Shown piece after piece: positions 34,864 to 43,227 of a stretch of DNA of 46,478 bases. Below the pieces are notes generated by a model. It had not been told where the DNA came from and searched no databases. It worked only from the letters and a program-made list of their open reading frames with translations. Position 1 is the stretch's first letter, and every line of letters starts with the position of its first letter. The DNA is from Desulfosporosinus sp. (GTDB lineage: Bacteria; Bacillota; Desulfitobacteriia; Desulfitobacteriales; Desulfitobacteriaceae): NCBI GenBank assembly GCA_020692355.1, contig JAIMKP010000023.1:1-46478 (forward strand), given 5' to 3'. Both the position numbers and the translations under genes were made by a program.

Positions 34864-35775
34864 TTGAATGAATACTGGGAATATATCTTACAGCCAGAAG
34901 ACGATGGGAAAAAGTATCAGGAAATTTTATCACGCCGCTTTCATTTTTCGCACCGCCTCCTGCAAACCCTGAAACAGGGCGAGCGGGTTTGGGTTAATGA
35001 TAAGTTCACCTATTTAACGGCTCGGGGAAAAACGGGTGAAAAACTGGCCCTAGCGCTCCAGTTGAGAGAAGAAAGCCAAATTCGAGGGGAGAACCTTCCC
35101 CTCGACATCCTCTATGAAGACGACTACCTCCTTGCAGTCAACAAACCCGCTGGCCAAGTGGTTCATCCCATCCCCCGCTATCCTGAGCACACCTTGGGAA
35201 ATGCCGTAACCGGATATTGGGAAAGGCAAGGCGAGCCTCGCCCCTTTCGACCCGTCCACCGGATTGATCGCAATACCTCCGGCGTAGTCCTCATCGCCAA
35301 AAACCATTTTGCCCACCAGCAACTCGCCTGGCAGATGGAGCACGGCCTCGTGGAGAAAATCTACCTGGGCTTTATCCATGGTCATCTTCTCGAACCCCAA
35401 GGAATATGGAATGGCCCCATCGGGCTTGCCGAAGGTAGCTATATCCAACACGCAGTTCGCAACGATGGCCTGCCAGCCCTCACACACTATCGCATCTTGA
35501 AGACATACGCAGAAGTATCCCTCGTTGAATTCATCTTAGCCACCGGGCGGACACATCAAATCCGGGTACACTGCCAGTTTTCCGGACATCCCTTGCTCGG
35601 AGATGATCTCTACGGCGGCGACACGGCTTCGATTGTACGTCAGGCCCTCCACTCTTTCTGCTACCGCTTCCATCATCCAGCCACCGGGCAAGCGTTTGCC
35701 ATAAAAGCTCCATTGCCGACGGACTTGCGCAACCTAGGACATTTACTAATGAGTCAACATCGCGTGAGCAGGTGA
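34864..35775 (+). CDS. RluA-family pseudouridine synthase with S4 domain
   Basis: A 303-residue enzyme that isomerises uridine to pseudouridine in rRNA or tRNA. An S4-like RNA-binding segment (about residues 15-60) precedes the catalytic domain, which has VNKPAGQVVHP, the catalytic Asp in HRIDRNTSGVVLIAK and the late GRTHQIRVHCQFSGHPLLGD. The start is TTG at 34864 with AAGGAGATATAAC; GATATGCTGAAAAA in its leader also occurs at 10521-10534. It is the last core gene before the cassette region. Confidence 0.9.
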   Translation: MNEYWEYILQPEDDGKKYQEILSRRFHFSHRLLQTLKQGERVWVNDKFTYLTARGKTGEKLALALQLREESQIRGENLPLDILYEDDYLLAVNKPAGQVVHPIPRYPEHTLGNAVTGYWERQGEPRPFRPVHRIDRNTSGVVLIAKNHFAHQQLAWQMEHGLVEKIYLGFIHGHLLEPQGIWNGPIGLAEGSYIQHAVRNDGLPALTHYRILKTYAEVSLVEFILATGRTHQIRVHCQFSGHPLLGDDLYGGDTASIVRQALHSFCYRFHHPATGQAFAIKAPLPTDLRNLGHLLMSQHRVSR

Positions 35776-35853
35776 TACAAAGCTATTGCTCCACTAAATA
35801 TACCCGGAAAGGCACTCATAGTAGAACCACTCTTTGGCGCGCCAATGGGGTTC

Positions 35854-36093
35854 TCAGTGAATTACCGCGATATCTTTATGTAGAACACTTCGCCATAGAC
35901 GCTGTTTCTTCCTGCCAGATATCATCCGTAAGCTATCACTGTAGTGTCTCAATGGAAGGTACTTGCCGAAGAAAACTTTCTCCGATTCCCACAAACCAAT
36001 GTCAGTCACTGCAGATGAATATTGTGATAGTGTCCCTTCGGTAGAAAAAGAGCTGATGACAAACTCTTTATTAACTTTAACTGTCCCTGTCAT
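35854..36093 (-). CDS. Hypothetical 79-residue protein at the array edge
   Basis: Begins MTGTVKVNKEFVISSFST; no family recognised. The ATG at 36093 has GGGGG 7 bases upstream. It lies 40 bases past the left end of attC-like site 1, where the next cassette gene would be expected, but no further repeat follows on its other side. The C-terminus (GRKKQRLWRSVL) is basic. It may be a truncated cassette gene. Nothing else is supported between 35776 and 36130. Confidence 0.35.
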   Translation of the reverse strand: MTGTVKVNKEFVISSFSTEGTLSQYSSAVTDIGLWESEKVFFGKYLPLRHYSDSLRMISGRKKQRLWRSVLHKDIAVIH

Positions 36094-36132
36094 ACTCAGA
36101 CCCCCAAAACTCTTCATTCACGCCATGGTTTC

Positions 36133-36205
36133 GTCTAACGTTCTGCGTATTCCCGGCGCGTCATACTACATCCATCTCGGCAAGTTTCGTAAATGCCCTG
36201 TTATC
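36133..36205. other. attC-like site 1 (right arm degenerate)
   Basis: Left end GTCTAAC (36133-36139) followed by GTTCTGCGTATTCCCGGCGCG-type sequence; right end GTTATC at 36200-36205. The left arm matches sites 2, 4 and 5, but the right arm no longer pairs with it. Read on the minus strand it ends GTTAGAC, a perfect GTTRRRY. It lies 12 bases after the stop of the Tam-like methyltransferase. Confidence 0.6.
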
Positions 36206-36217
36206 TTCTGTTGCGTC

Positions 36218-36997
36218 TTACTTTCTTGCAAAAACGTTTATCCGTCTAAAGGTTTCGAAGCAGGTTTCATCGGGTTGAGTGGTTATATCAATCATTTTTC
36301 GTACAACTTCGTTTCTGAACCCGGCCTTTTTTTCCTCGGGGAGGAACTTTAAGAATGGAACAATAGAAGGTTGATCAATCCACTTTACCATATCTTCTTT
36401 AGTACTAAAGTTTCTGTCAGCGTTTTCTTCCCAGACTCTTGATTCCCTAAACTCATATTGTTTGACCAGTTCCTCGTACTCATTATACCTTGGCATGTAC
36501 CAGGGCCATTCGAAGTTTTTGAAATACTCACTGTAAGTCGGATGATCCATTACCTTCCTAATAACCTCGTAGAAATTGGAACAGTTTCCGTCTCCAGCAA
36601 AATTAAAACGCACCACGCCACCTGGCTTCAGGGCTATGTGGCAACTATGTAAGAGCCTCTCATGGTTCCTAACCCAGTGTAGAGCAGCGTTTGAGAATAT
36701 CAAGTCGAACTCATTGGAAAAGGCCATGTCATTTATGTCTTGACAAGCAAAAGACAAATTATGTCCTTCTAGTTCTTTTGCTGTTTCAATCATTCCCACT
36801 GAGGCGTCGATTCCAAGGACCTTCCCTTCAGGAACCAAGTCAGCCAGCAGTTTTGTTAGTACACCATCACCGCAACCAAGATCAAGAATAGCTTCTGCTC
36901 CGGTAAAACTTAATTCGGCTACGATTCTGGTTCCCCACTCTTTCTGATGGCCGGAAGCGGACTTATACTTTTGGCCGTCAAACTCAAAATTCCCCAA
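36218..36997 (-). CDS. SAM-dependent methyltransferase (Tam-like), cassette gene
   Basis: A 259-residue class I methyltransferase. The SAM motif is ILDLGCGDGVLTKLLAD, with the ribose acidic residue in VLGIDASVGMIE. DLIFSNAALHWV and the C-terminal FETFRRINVFARK resemble trans-aconitate 2-methyltransferase. The true substrate is unknown. The start is TTG at 36997 with GGGAGAG upstream, 30 bases after attC-like site 2; the stop is 12 bases before site 1. AT-rich compared with the core. Confidence 0.85.
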   Translation of the reverse strand: MGNFEFDGQKYKSASGHQKEWGTRIVAELSFTGAEAILDLGCGDGVLTKLLADLVPEGKVLGIDASVGMIETAKELEGHNLSFACQDINDMAFSNEFDLIFSNAALHWVRNHERLLHSCHIALKPGGVVRFNFAGDGNCSNFYEVIRKVMDHPTYSEYFKNFEWPWYMPRYNEYEELVKQYEFRESRVWEENADRNFSTKEDMVKWIDQPSIVPFLKFLPEEKKAGFRNEVVRKMIDITTQPDETCFETFRRINVFARK

Positions 36998-37026
36998 ACT
37001 ATTTCTCTCCCTTTTCTAGCAATTCC

Positions 37027-37102
37027 AGATAACGTTTCGCGTATTCCCGACGCGTCCCAACCGCATGCATTATTACCAAGTGTTGGGAATACGCTGTTAT
37101 GC
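37027..37102. other. attC-like site 2
   Basis: Outer ends GATAAC (37028-37033) and GTTATGC (37096-37102). Arms GCGTATTCCCGAC (37039-37051) and GTTGGGAATACGC (37082-37094) pair at 12 of 13 positions around a loop of about 30 bases. The end spacers differ in length (6-7 versus 1-2 bases). It lies between two cassette genes on the minus strand. Confidence 0.75.
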
Positions 37103-37119
37103 GAAGTTGCTACACTAAA

Positions 37120-37743
37120 CTAATTTGCTAGTTCGAATACCCCATTTTGTTTGTTGTAAATATACACTTCACCAGTTTCGATAATGTAATACCAACCATC
37201 TATTGTAAGTGTTTGTTGTGTATACTTATCTCGAATAAATGGGTATGTTAGCAGGTGTTTAAGCTGTTCCACTACGTTAATTTGTTCTGTCATCCATTCC
37301 CGCTTACCTTTTTCGTCCTCTGTAACCTCAGCTAAAACTCTATTTTTAACGTTACCAGCCAACTCCAACCATTTCTTAGTATGCGGTATTGTGTCTAATT
37401 CCTCATCGGGTGAATATAGTGACTTACACCCCCCGCAGTTAGAGTGTCCGCACACAATAATATTCTGTACCTCAAGGACATTTACGGCGTATTCAATTGC
37501 CGCTGTAGTTGCCAAATACTCCTGAGTATTTCTATAAGGTGGAACAATGTTAGCAATGTTTCTTATTACGAATAATTCTCCGGGCAAGGTCTGAGTAATT
37601 AAATTTGGTACAAGTCTAGAATCGGAACACCCAATAAATAAAGTGTGGGGATTTTGTGACCTACTTAGTTTCCCAAAAAGTTCTCTGTGTACTTCGAAAT
37701 CGTTTTTTCTGAACTTAATTAGTCCTTGTAAAAGCTTCTCCAT
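37120..37743 (-). CDS. Beta-class carbonic anhydrase, cassette gene
   Basis: A 207-residue zinc enzyme interconverting CO2 and bicarbonate. The ligands are Cys39 and Asp41-Arg43 of GCSDSR, and His100 and Cys103 of CGHSNCGGC. ELFVIRNIANIVPP is the dimer-interface block. It is complete and of normal length. The ATG at 37743 has GAGGGTGG upstream. The stop is 17 bases before attC-like site 2, and the start is 55 bases after site 3. Confidence 0.95.
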   Translation of the reverse strand: MEKLLQGLIKFRKNDFEVHRELFGKLSRSQNPHTLFIGCSDSRLVPNLITQTLPGELFVIRNIANIVPPYRNTQEYLATTAAIEYAVNVLEVQNIIVCGHSNCGGCKSLYSPDEELDTIPHTKKWLELAGNVKNRVLAEVTEDEKGKREWMTEQINVVEQLKHLLTYPFIRDKYTQQTLTIDGWYYIIETGEVYIYNKQNGVFELAN

Positions 37744-37798
37744 AAATTTACCACCCTCAAACCATTATTCCCACTGTTCACTTGACTTTTGTAATTTC

Positions 37799-37876
37799 GT
37801 CTAACGTTCCGAGGGTTTGCGACGTCGGATTACTGCCCGAAATGTCATCTCCGATGTTGCAAACCCTTTGTTGTAC
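37799..37876. other. attC-like site 3 (divergent sequence, same architecture)
   Basis: GTCTAAC at 37799-37805 and GTTGTAC at 37870-37876. The arms GGGTTTGCGACGTCGG (37813-37828) and CCGATGTTGCAAACCC (37851-37866) pair at 14 of 16 positions. The arm sequence is unrelated to GCGTATTCCC of the other sites, but the ends, spacers and size are the same, so structure rather than sequence is conserved. Confidence 0.75.
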
Positions 37877-38017
37877 GAAGTGTCCAGCTCACAAAACCTT
37901 CTCGCACCAGACCACCCCTCAACTTCATTATATACCACATCATTCCATTCCTACATCTTCTAAGTGGGTAAACTGGGCATAATACTTATTGAATGAATGT
38001 TTAGAAGGTGATATGCT

Positions 38018-38218
38018 ATGGATAAAGAAGAAGATAACAAGATTAAGGAGGGGGACAACTTGAGCGCAGTTGCCAAAGAACAAGGTTATAGAAAATTGTC
38101 CTTATCCCCCAAAAAATTCCAGGAAATTACGGTTCGTCCGGTTATAATTAAAGATGGAAAACTATTATTTGACAAGACGAACAAGGATCATCGTTACATT
38201 GTTGAAGGAGAACAGTAA
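38018..38218 (+). CDS. Putative antitoxin paired with the PemK/MazF toxin
   Basis: A 66-residue charged protein (begins MDKEEDNKIKEGDNL, middle SLSPKKFQEITVRPVI) directly upstream of a PemK/MazF-like gene, 8 bases apart. No DNA-binding family is recognised with certainty; the role rests on position and size. AAGGTGAT lies 7 bases before the ATG. It is in the opposite orientation to most cassette genes, as toxin-antitoxin cassettes with their own promoter often are. Confidence 0.6.
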   Translation: MDKEEDNKIKEGDNLSAVAKEQGYRKLSLSPKKFQEITVRPVIIKDGKLLFDKTNKDHRYIVEGEQ

Positions 38219-38226
38219 AATCAGCA

Positions 38227-38592
38227 ATGTATGAGTTAACTTTAGGTGAGATTTTTTGGCTCGAGGTTGGATATCAGGACAATCCTAGTGAATCAAAAAT
38301 TAGACCTGCAATAATAGTGGCCGAAAAAGACAACTATCTACTAATGTTGGTTGCCACTACATCGGTACCGCCAAATGATCCACCCAAGTACTTTGATCAA
38401 TTTAAGATACCTATTCTTAATTGGCGTAGATCTGGGTTACTAAAACCTTCATGGGTTCAAGGCTTAAGACTAATCCATCTAACAAGAGAACAATTACGAG
38501 CTTTAGTTAGGGAAGAGGACTTTATTGGGCGTATGAACGAACAAGATTTTAATCATTTAGTTGGTGAAATCGAACGAATACATAATGGTTAG
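38227..38592 (+). CDS. PemK/MazF-family toxin
   Basis: A 121-residue protein with the MazF-like N-terminus (LGEIFWLEVGY, then KIRPAIIVAE), a central ATTS strand (LVATTSVPP) and a C-terminal helix (NHLVGEIERI). Family members are mRNA endoribonucleases inhibited by the partner protein. The basic WRRSGLLKPSWVQGLR segment may bind RNA. Its Shine-Dalgarno lies inside the antitoxin gene (GAAGGAG). A terminator follows at once. Toxin-antitoxin pairs are typical of large integron arrays. Confidence 0.75.
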   Translation: MYELTLGEIFWLEVGYQDNPSESKIRPAIIVAEKDNYLLMLVATTSVPPNDPPKYFDQFKIPILNWRRSGLLKPSWVQGLRLIHLTREQLRALVREEDFIGRMNEQDFNHLVGEIERIHNG

Positions 38593-38615
38593 ACCTCCCT
38601 GGTGGGGTCTTTTTC
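38591..38615 (+). terminator. Terminator after the toxin gene
   Basis: AGACC...GGTCT hairpin around CCTGG, followed by TTTTTC. It overlaps the toxin stop region. Confidence 0.75.
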
Positions 38616-38672
38616 ATTCGTCTCCAACCTACATATAGTTGACCCCAAACACAACTTCGAAATGGACATTTC

Positions 38673-38749
38673 AGCTAACGTCCCGTGTATTCCCGACGCG
38701 CCCCAACCGGCTTTCATCTATTCTAAGTGTTGGGAATACGCTGTTGTAC
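38673..38749. other. attC-like site 4
   Basis: AGCTAAC at 38673-38679 and GTTGTAC at 38743-38749. Arms TGTATTCCCGAC and GTTGGGAATACG pair around a loop of about 28 bases. It closes the toxin-antitoxin interval on one side and lies 18 bases past the stop of the next minus-strand methyltransferase. Confidence 0.75.
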
Positions 38750-38767
38750 TAAACCGCTGCACCCTAC

Positions 38768-39523
38768 TTAACTTTTAGTTGCTAAAATCTCAAAACGATA
38801 AGTTGTTATGTAATCATCCCCGAAAGGATAGCGAATTTTACATTCTTCAGATAGGCTACTGAGTATTCGAAAGATTTCTTCCCGACTGTTTTGGTCAGTC
38901 CCCATTCTGTCAAACCACTGTGGCAGCTCATACTGTTCCCTTAACAAAGAAGTTTGATCAATAGTTAAAGGTAGTTCCTTTAATAACTGATGCCATAAAC
39001 ATGGCGAATATGAACACTGGTGTAAACTATCTCTTAATAACTCGATACGATTAATTTCTTTTTCCGGCTCCACCCCATCGAAAACCGAGCAATCAAGAAT
39101 GTATAATTTCCCTCCAGGCTTTAATACCCTACACATTTCCTGAAGGGCTTTCTTTACATCGGAAAAATGATGGGCAGCAAATCTTGATGTAACAATGTCA
39201 AATTGGCAATCTGGAATATTTAAGTTGTGTACATCTTCCGCTCTAAACGTAATATTGCTGATATCTTCTAGACTTGATGCCTTTTCCGCCTCTGCCAACA
39301 TTTCCGGGGTAATATCAATCGCGACTACCTGTTCTACTCGTTTCGCTAACGAAATTGCGGTATGTCCCCCTCCTGTTGCAACGTCTAAAGCAGTCGCTTC
39401 TGAAGGAGGGTTTATAAGATTGATCATCCTTTCCAGATCTGTTGGATTACCGTGAGTAGAACTTAATCTGTATTCCGAAGCTCTTTGCCCAAAATTCTTT
39501 CGAACCTCATCCTAATTGCCCAC
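38768..39523 (-). pseudogene. UbiE-like SAM methyltransferase with an amber codon near the start
   Basis: A class I methyltransferase (ALDVATGGGHTAISLAK, ITPEMLAEAE, VLKPGGKLYILDC). The natural start appears to be GTG at 39523, preceded by GGGGAGGG, but codon 4 is TAG (39512-39514). After it the frame continues as DEVRKNFGQRASEYRLSS, a typical family N-terminus. Initiation at the ATG at 39427 would give a 219-residue protein lacking about 30 residues. It is flanked by attC-like sites 4 and 5. Confidence 0.75.
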
Positions 39524-39553
39524 CCAAATTTCCCTCCCCAAATTAGGCATGTC

Positions 39554-39627
39554 GCATAACGTTCTGCGTATTCCCAACGCGTCATTTCACATGCATACTA
39601 CCAAGTGTTGGGAATACGCTGTTATCT
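39554..39627. other. attC-like site 5 (best conserved)
   Basis: GCATAAC at 39554-39560 and GTTATCT at 39621-39627. Arms GCGTATTCCCAAC (39566-39578) and GTTGGGAATACGC (39607-39619) are perfectly complementary over 13 bp. Total length is 74 bases. The spacer between the outer AAC and the stem is 5 bases on the left and 1 on the right. Confidence 0.8.
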
Positions 39628-39678
39628 GATGCGGTCGCTCCCCAGAGAATGCTCCGACTGTACCACAGGTAATGGAAC

Positions 39679-40131
39679 CTACTTCTTGTGTAAACATATT
39701 AGCTGGGTGTGGTTCCAACTCATGCTTTTGTAGAATTCCAGAGCAGGTGTGTTGTTCCGGTCTGCGAGTAACTGTAAACGCTTTGTGCCTTTTTCAATTG
39801 CCCAATTTTCAAGAGACAATAGTAAGTCCCTTCCTATACCCTTTCGTCTATTCTCCTTGTCCACCACCAAATCTTCGACTAGAGCAACTGATCCGCCCTC
39901 AGAAGTGGATACCAAAATCTGAGCCGTGCACATTCCAATAATCTGTTGATTCATTGCCGCCACGATGATGCAGCGATTGGCGTAATCATCCAGCATCATT
40001 TCGAGACCCTTTCGCTGCTTTGATTCGTCGACTGAAAAATCCTTTTCTATTGAAAACAAGATTTTAAGTAACTCGATGAGCCTGGGAATGTCGGTGTGGT
40101 GAGCCCTTCTGATAATGTAGTTTGACGACAT
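39679..40131 (-). CDS. GNAT-family N-acetyltransferase, cassette gene
   Basis: A 150-residue acetyl-CoA-dependent transferase. The acetyl-CoA pyrophosphate motif appears as KENRRKGIGRDLL, preceded by VALVEDLVVD; the C-terminal strand has ALEFYKSMSW. The acceptor substrate is unknown. The ATG at 40131 has AGAGGG upstream. It ends 51 bases before attC-like site 5. Upstream of it (40132-40263) lies a fragment starting about MEHLVEKEFKSVAGNVNI on the minus strand that seems cut off by the IS91-type element, with no intact attC-like site. Confidence 0.85.
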   Translation of the reverse strand: MSSNYIIRRAHHTDIPRLIELLKILFSIEKDFSVDESKQRKGLEMMLDDYANRCIIVAAMNQQIIGMCTAQILVSTSEGGSVALVEDLVVDKENRRKGIGRDLLLSLENWAIEKGTKRLQLLADRNNTPALEFYKSMSWNHTQLICLHKK

Positions 40132-40263
40132 TTCTAAAAACCCTCTCTTTGTAACGAGACCAAAAACTATACTGATATAAAACACTTACACTGAAGATCA
40201 TAATAAAATTCTGCCCCGACATCTCAGCTACAGTAATATTAACATTTCCTGCAACGCTTTTAA

Positions 40264-40884
40264 ACTCTTTTTCAACAAGGTGCTCCATTACCACTGTCAG
40301 GCGACGTTATCATCCGGCCCAAAAGGCCTAAAAAGCTTCCCTGTGTTCTGTCTAAAAGCGAGATTCTGTCCCTTATTGCTCATGTAGATAATCTTAAGTA
40401 CAAGGTTATTCTCTTGACCACTTATTCTTCCGGGCTGCGTATTAGCGAAACGCTTTATCTCCGCGTCTCAGATATTGATTCAGTACGCATGATGATTAGA
40501 GTCAATCTTGGCAAAGGAAACAAAGATCGGTTAACTGTCCTGTCACTTGAAAACCTAAAAATGCTGAGGGCCTACTGGACACTTTATAGACCCACAGACC
40601 TGCTTTTTCCCGGACTGGTTCAAGGCAAACCCATTTCCGCAAGCAATATTCAACATGTCTTTCAAATCGCCAAAAACAAGGCCGGTATTTTAAAACCGGC
40701 TACGGTTCATACGCTTAGGTATAGTTTTGCTACCCATCTTCTTGACAATAAGACAGACCTTCGTACGATTCAGGTGCTCTTGGGACACAACGATATTTCC
40801 ACGACGGCTCTCTATACTCACCTTTCATCTCAACATATTGCCTCGGTGAGAAGTCCTCTCGACGGATGTGATCCGAATGCCTGA
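40264..40884 (+). pseudogene. Tyrosine recombinase, N-terminally truncated (IS91-associated)
   Basis: The frame is open from 40264 and reads RPKKLPCVLSKSEILSLI before YSSGLRISE, so it extends upstream of the TTG at 40414. The catalytic residues are present: Arg (GLRISE), HTLRYSFATHL, and GHNDISTTALYTH with the Tyr. The N-terminal core-binding domain is missing. It overlaps the IS91-type transposase by 17 bases, and such recombinases are known companions of IS91-like elements. It does not show features of an integron integrase. Confidence 0.8.
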
Positions 40885-41905
40885 ACTTCAGGATATCTTT
40901 AATCAGGTCCGTCTTGATGCGATGTCTCCGGCTCAGGCCAAAGCTTTTAATATGATTCGTCACTGTCGAACCGCAACCCTTGGTTATCATGCGGAAGTTT
41001 GCACGGAGTGCGGCTCGGTCGAGGTTTCTTACAACTCCTGCCGTAACCGGCATTGCCCCAAATGCCAACATGCTGTTCAAGAACAATGGGTTGAAGCTCA
41101 GATGTCCAAGCTGTTGCCGGTCGGCTATTTTCATGTCGTTTTTACGCTCCCCCAGGAACTGAATACCCTCGTTTTCCAAAATCAGAAGCTTCTCTATTCT
41201 ATCCTTATGCAAGCCGCAGGACAGACCTTGCTCGAACTGGCCAAAGACCCTAAATTTCTCGGCGCTACGATCGGAGTGACTTCTGTATTGCATACCTGGG
41301 GCCAGAATCTATCGTTTCATCCTCACGTTCACTGTATTGTTCCGGGCGGCGGCCTTGCCAACGATGGACTTCGCTTCGTCCATTCCAGGAAGAAGTTTTT
41401 TATCCCTGTGAAAGTGATTTCCAAAAAGTTCAGAGGTAAGTTCCTTTACCTTCTCAAGCAGGCCTACGACAAGGGGGAAATGGCCTTCTTTAACAAAGCG
41501 GCCAAACTTGCCTTCAAAAGTAACTTCCTTGCCCTTGTCGACCGTTTATACCGTACCCCCTGGGTGATCTTTGGCAAAAAACCATTCAAGTCTCCAGGGC
41601 ACGTCGTTCGTTATCTGGGGCGTTATACGCACAGAGCCGCGATTAGTAATTCTAGAATCCAGTCGTTTGACGGTCATTCGGTTAGTTTTTCCTGGAGGGA
41701 TTATAAAGACAACAGCCAATCCAAACTGATGACGCTGGATGCTGCTGAGTTTACCAGAAGGTTTCTGCTTCATGTCCTCCCAAATCGCTTTGTCAAGATC
41801 CGCCATTATGGCATCCTTTGCAGCCGGAATATCCATACGTTGCTTTTAAAATGCCTGATACTTGCCGGAAGCAGGCCCCTGACTCCTAACATTAAAAAAC
41901 AATAA
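40868..41905 (+). CDS. IS91-family (Y2 HUH) transposase
   Basis: About 342 residues. An N-terminal zinc motif (CTECGS, then CRNRHCPKCQ) is followed by the HUH motif HPHVHCIVPGGG and the Tyr region YLGRYTHRAAISNSRI. Members cut and ligate single-stranded DNA and move by rolling circle. The frame ends at TAA 41903-41905 just after an A6 run; the -1 frame continues KTCHACGSSDVVTHVFPK to 41979, so the C-terminal zinc knuckle is lost unless a shift occurs. ATG at 40877 or GTG at 40868. Confidence 0.9.
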   Translation: MIRMPELQDIFNQVRLDAMSPAQAKAFNMIRHCRTATLGYHAEVCTECGSVEVSYNSCRNRHCPKCQHAVQEQWVEAQMSKLLPVGYFHVVFTLPQELNTLVFQNQKLLYSILMQAAGQTLLELAKDPKFLGATIGVTSVLHTWGQNLSFHPHVHCIVPGGGLANDGLRFVHSRKKFFIPVKVISKKFRGKFLYLLKQAYDKGEMAFFNKAAKLAFKSNFLALVDRLYRTPWVIFGKKPFKSPGHVVRYLGRYTHRAAISNSRIQSFDGHSVSFSWRDYKDNSQSKLMTLDAAEFTRRFLLHVLPNRFVKIRHYGILCSRNIHTLLLKCLILAGSRPLTPNIKKQ

Positions 41906-42326
41906 AAACCTGTCATGCCTGTGGAAGCTCTGATGTTGTGACGCATGTTTTTCCTAAATATGCGTCTGCAAGTCCATAAACGTTTTGAAACTGAAGATCT
42001 ATTCAAACTGCCCCTCTTGGGGAGGGGGAAGGTCTATCCATTTTCGGGGTTTTACTTCATGCTTTTGATGAAGAAGCGATAAAATCTCGTTGAATCGTCC
42101 TTACCAAGAGAATTTTTGCCCCAATAGAACAGATTGAATTCCCATATAGACTGACTGTCTCTCGGCAACCGGTTTAGTACAACAACAGATTCATGATGTT
42201 CAGTATACTTCTTGGCGTGATTGCTCTTTTTAAAGCCACTGATTTTGATCACTGGCTTTTTCTGTATCTAGGAACATCATAAATCTCTATTAATTATACG
42301 CCGTGACCGTCTCTACTCATTGTGTC

Positions 42327-42929
42327 TTACATGAAAGTAGTTTCTTCTATTCCTGGCAATAAGTTATATATAGGCCTTCCAATTACAGCTTCGAATTTTC
42401 CTTTGATTTCAAAGGTAGCCTTCCATTTTAAAACCGTTAAATCATTGACACCGTACCTTAAAGCCACATCTACCAAGCGTTTCTCTAGTAAACAAAACCC
42501 TTTTGGCGTCGTTAATGCATCACAAAGTTGAATCAATTCGTCATACACAGAGTAGTTAACCCTAACTATATATTCCTTAATAAAGTTAAACTCTTTATCA
42601 TTGCAGTCCTTATTTCCAGAGTACGAACCTAAGTTTTTCAAAGGAAAGGAATGAGTTAGACAAATTCTTGCACAATCTTCGTAACCCCTATGACTTAAAA
42701 AATTGTAACCGTCTATTATATGACGCATATGTGATACTCCATAACGCCTACCGATATCATGAAGATATCCTAATATGTACGCAATTTCCGGATCAATCTC
42801 TTTATGGTAGCTGGCTATATTACGGGCTGCATCGGCAGTAAAAATTGAGTGACTAACCCAAGGTCCAGGATTAAATGTTTCAGCTTCAGACAATAATCGC
42901 TTAGCTTCTTCCATAGACGGAACATTCAT
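42327..42929 (-). CDS. HD-domain phosphohydrolase-like protein
   Basis: A 200-residue protein of the HD superfamily, with AYILGYLHDIGRRYG carrying the HD pair, HIIDGYNFLSHRGY and a late LIQLCDALTT that provides further metal ligands. Relatives hydrolyse nucleotides or phosphate esters; the substrate is unknown. The ATG at 42929 follows GGAGGTTAAC, better than one four codons upstream. It is in cassette orientation, but the flanking sites have been lost to the IS91-type and IS110-type insertions. The 42942-43176 region contains a GC-rich hairpin (near 42951-42971) and no gene. Confidence 0.8.
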   Translation of the reverse strand: MNVPSMEEAKRLLSEAETFNPGPWVSHSIFTADAARNIASYHKEIDPEIAYILGYLHDIGRRYGVSHMRHIIDGYNFLSHRGYEDCARICLTHSFPLKNLGSYSGNKDCNDKEFNFIKEYIVRVNYSVYDELIQLCDALTTPKGFCLLEKRLVDVALRYGVNDLTVLKWKATFEIKGKFEAVIGRPIYNLLPGIEETTFM

Positions 42930-43227
42930 GTTAACCTCCATTCCGCCGCTGCCGCTGGCGGCACAAATAGGAATGAAAAATGGTGCGCAGCTTTTACCAC
43001 CTTGTTATGATTAGTATAGGGGGAAGATACACTACAAAGCACGGTAAGGTGAGTCGTAGACTGCTCTTCTCAGCTTAAATCAGTATGTTAACCAGTGTAA
43101 GAATCGTCTTTCAAGCACAAATAAGTGGTTCTATAAGACCGCACGCTAATCATTGCTTTAGCTAATCGTTAAATGTGTGGCAATTCAGTCAATGTCTTCC
43201 TCCTCAACTATGAAAGGAGGCTGTGCT

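Larger units (their letters stand above)
40264..42027 (+). mobile_element. IS91-type element with recombinase and HUH transposase
   Basis: A two-gene element inserted in the cassette region. The right part includes a GC-rich hairpin (CCCCTCTTGGGG and GGAGGGG, 42011-42027), such as marks termini of IS91-like elements. The exact ends are not defined. The 42028-42326 stretch holds a short hairpin with a T-run (42235-42261) and no gene I can support. Confidence 0.6.

Noticed and set aside
40264-40884. Tyrosine recombinase as the integron integrase of the cassette array
   Set aside because: It lacks the N-terminal domain, overlaps an IS91-type transposase by 17 bases, and lies in the middle of the array rather than next to an attI-like site. 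It is better explained as part of the IS91-type element.
41876-41979. Programmed -1 frameshifting in the IS91-type transposase
   Set aside because: The A6 run is not a good in-frame slippery heptamer (the preceding base is T), and a neighbouring dead IS110 gene shows the same kind of loss. Simple indel decay is more likely, though the point is left open in the findings.
42052-42252. A 66-codon open frame on the minus strand between the IS91-type element and the HD gene
   Set aside because: It starts within a hairpin, has no ribosome site and no recognisable family. It is not enough to call a gene.
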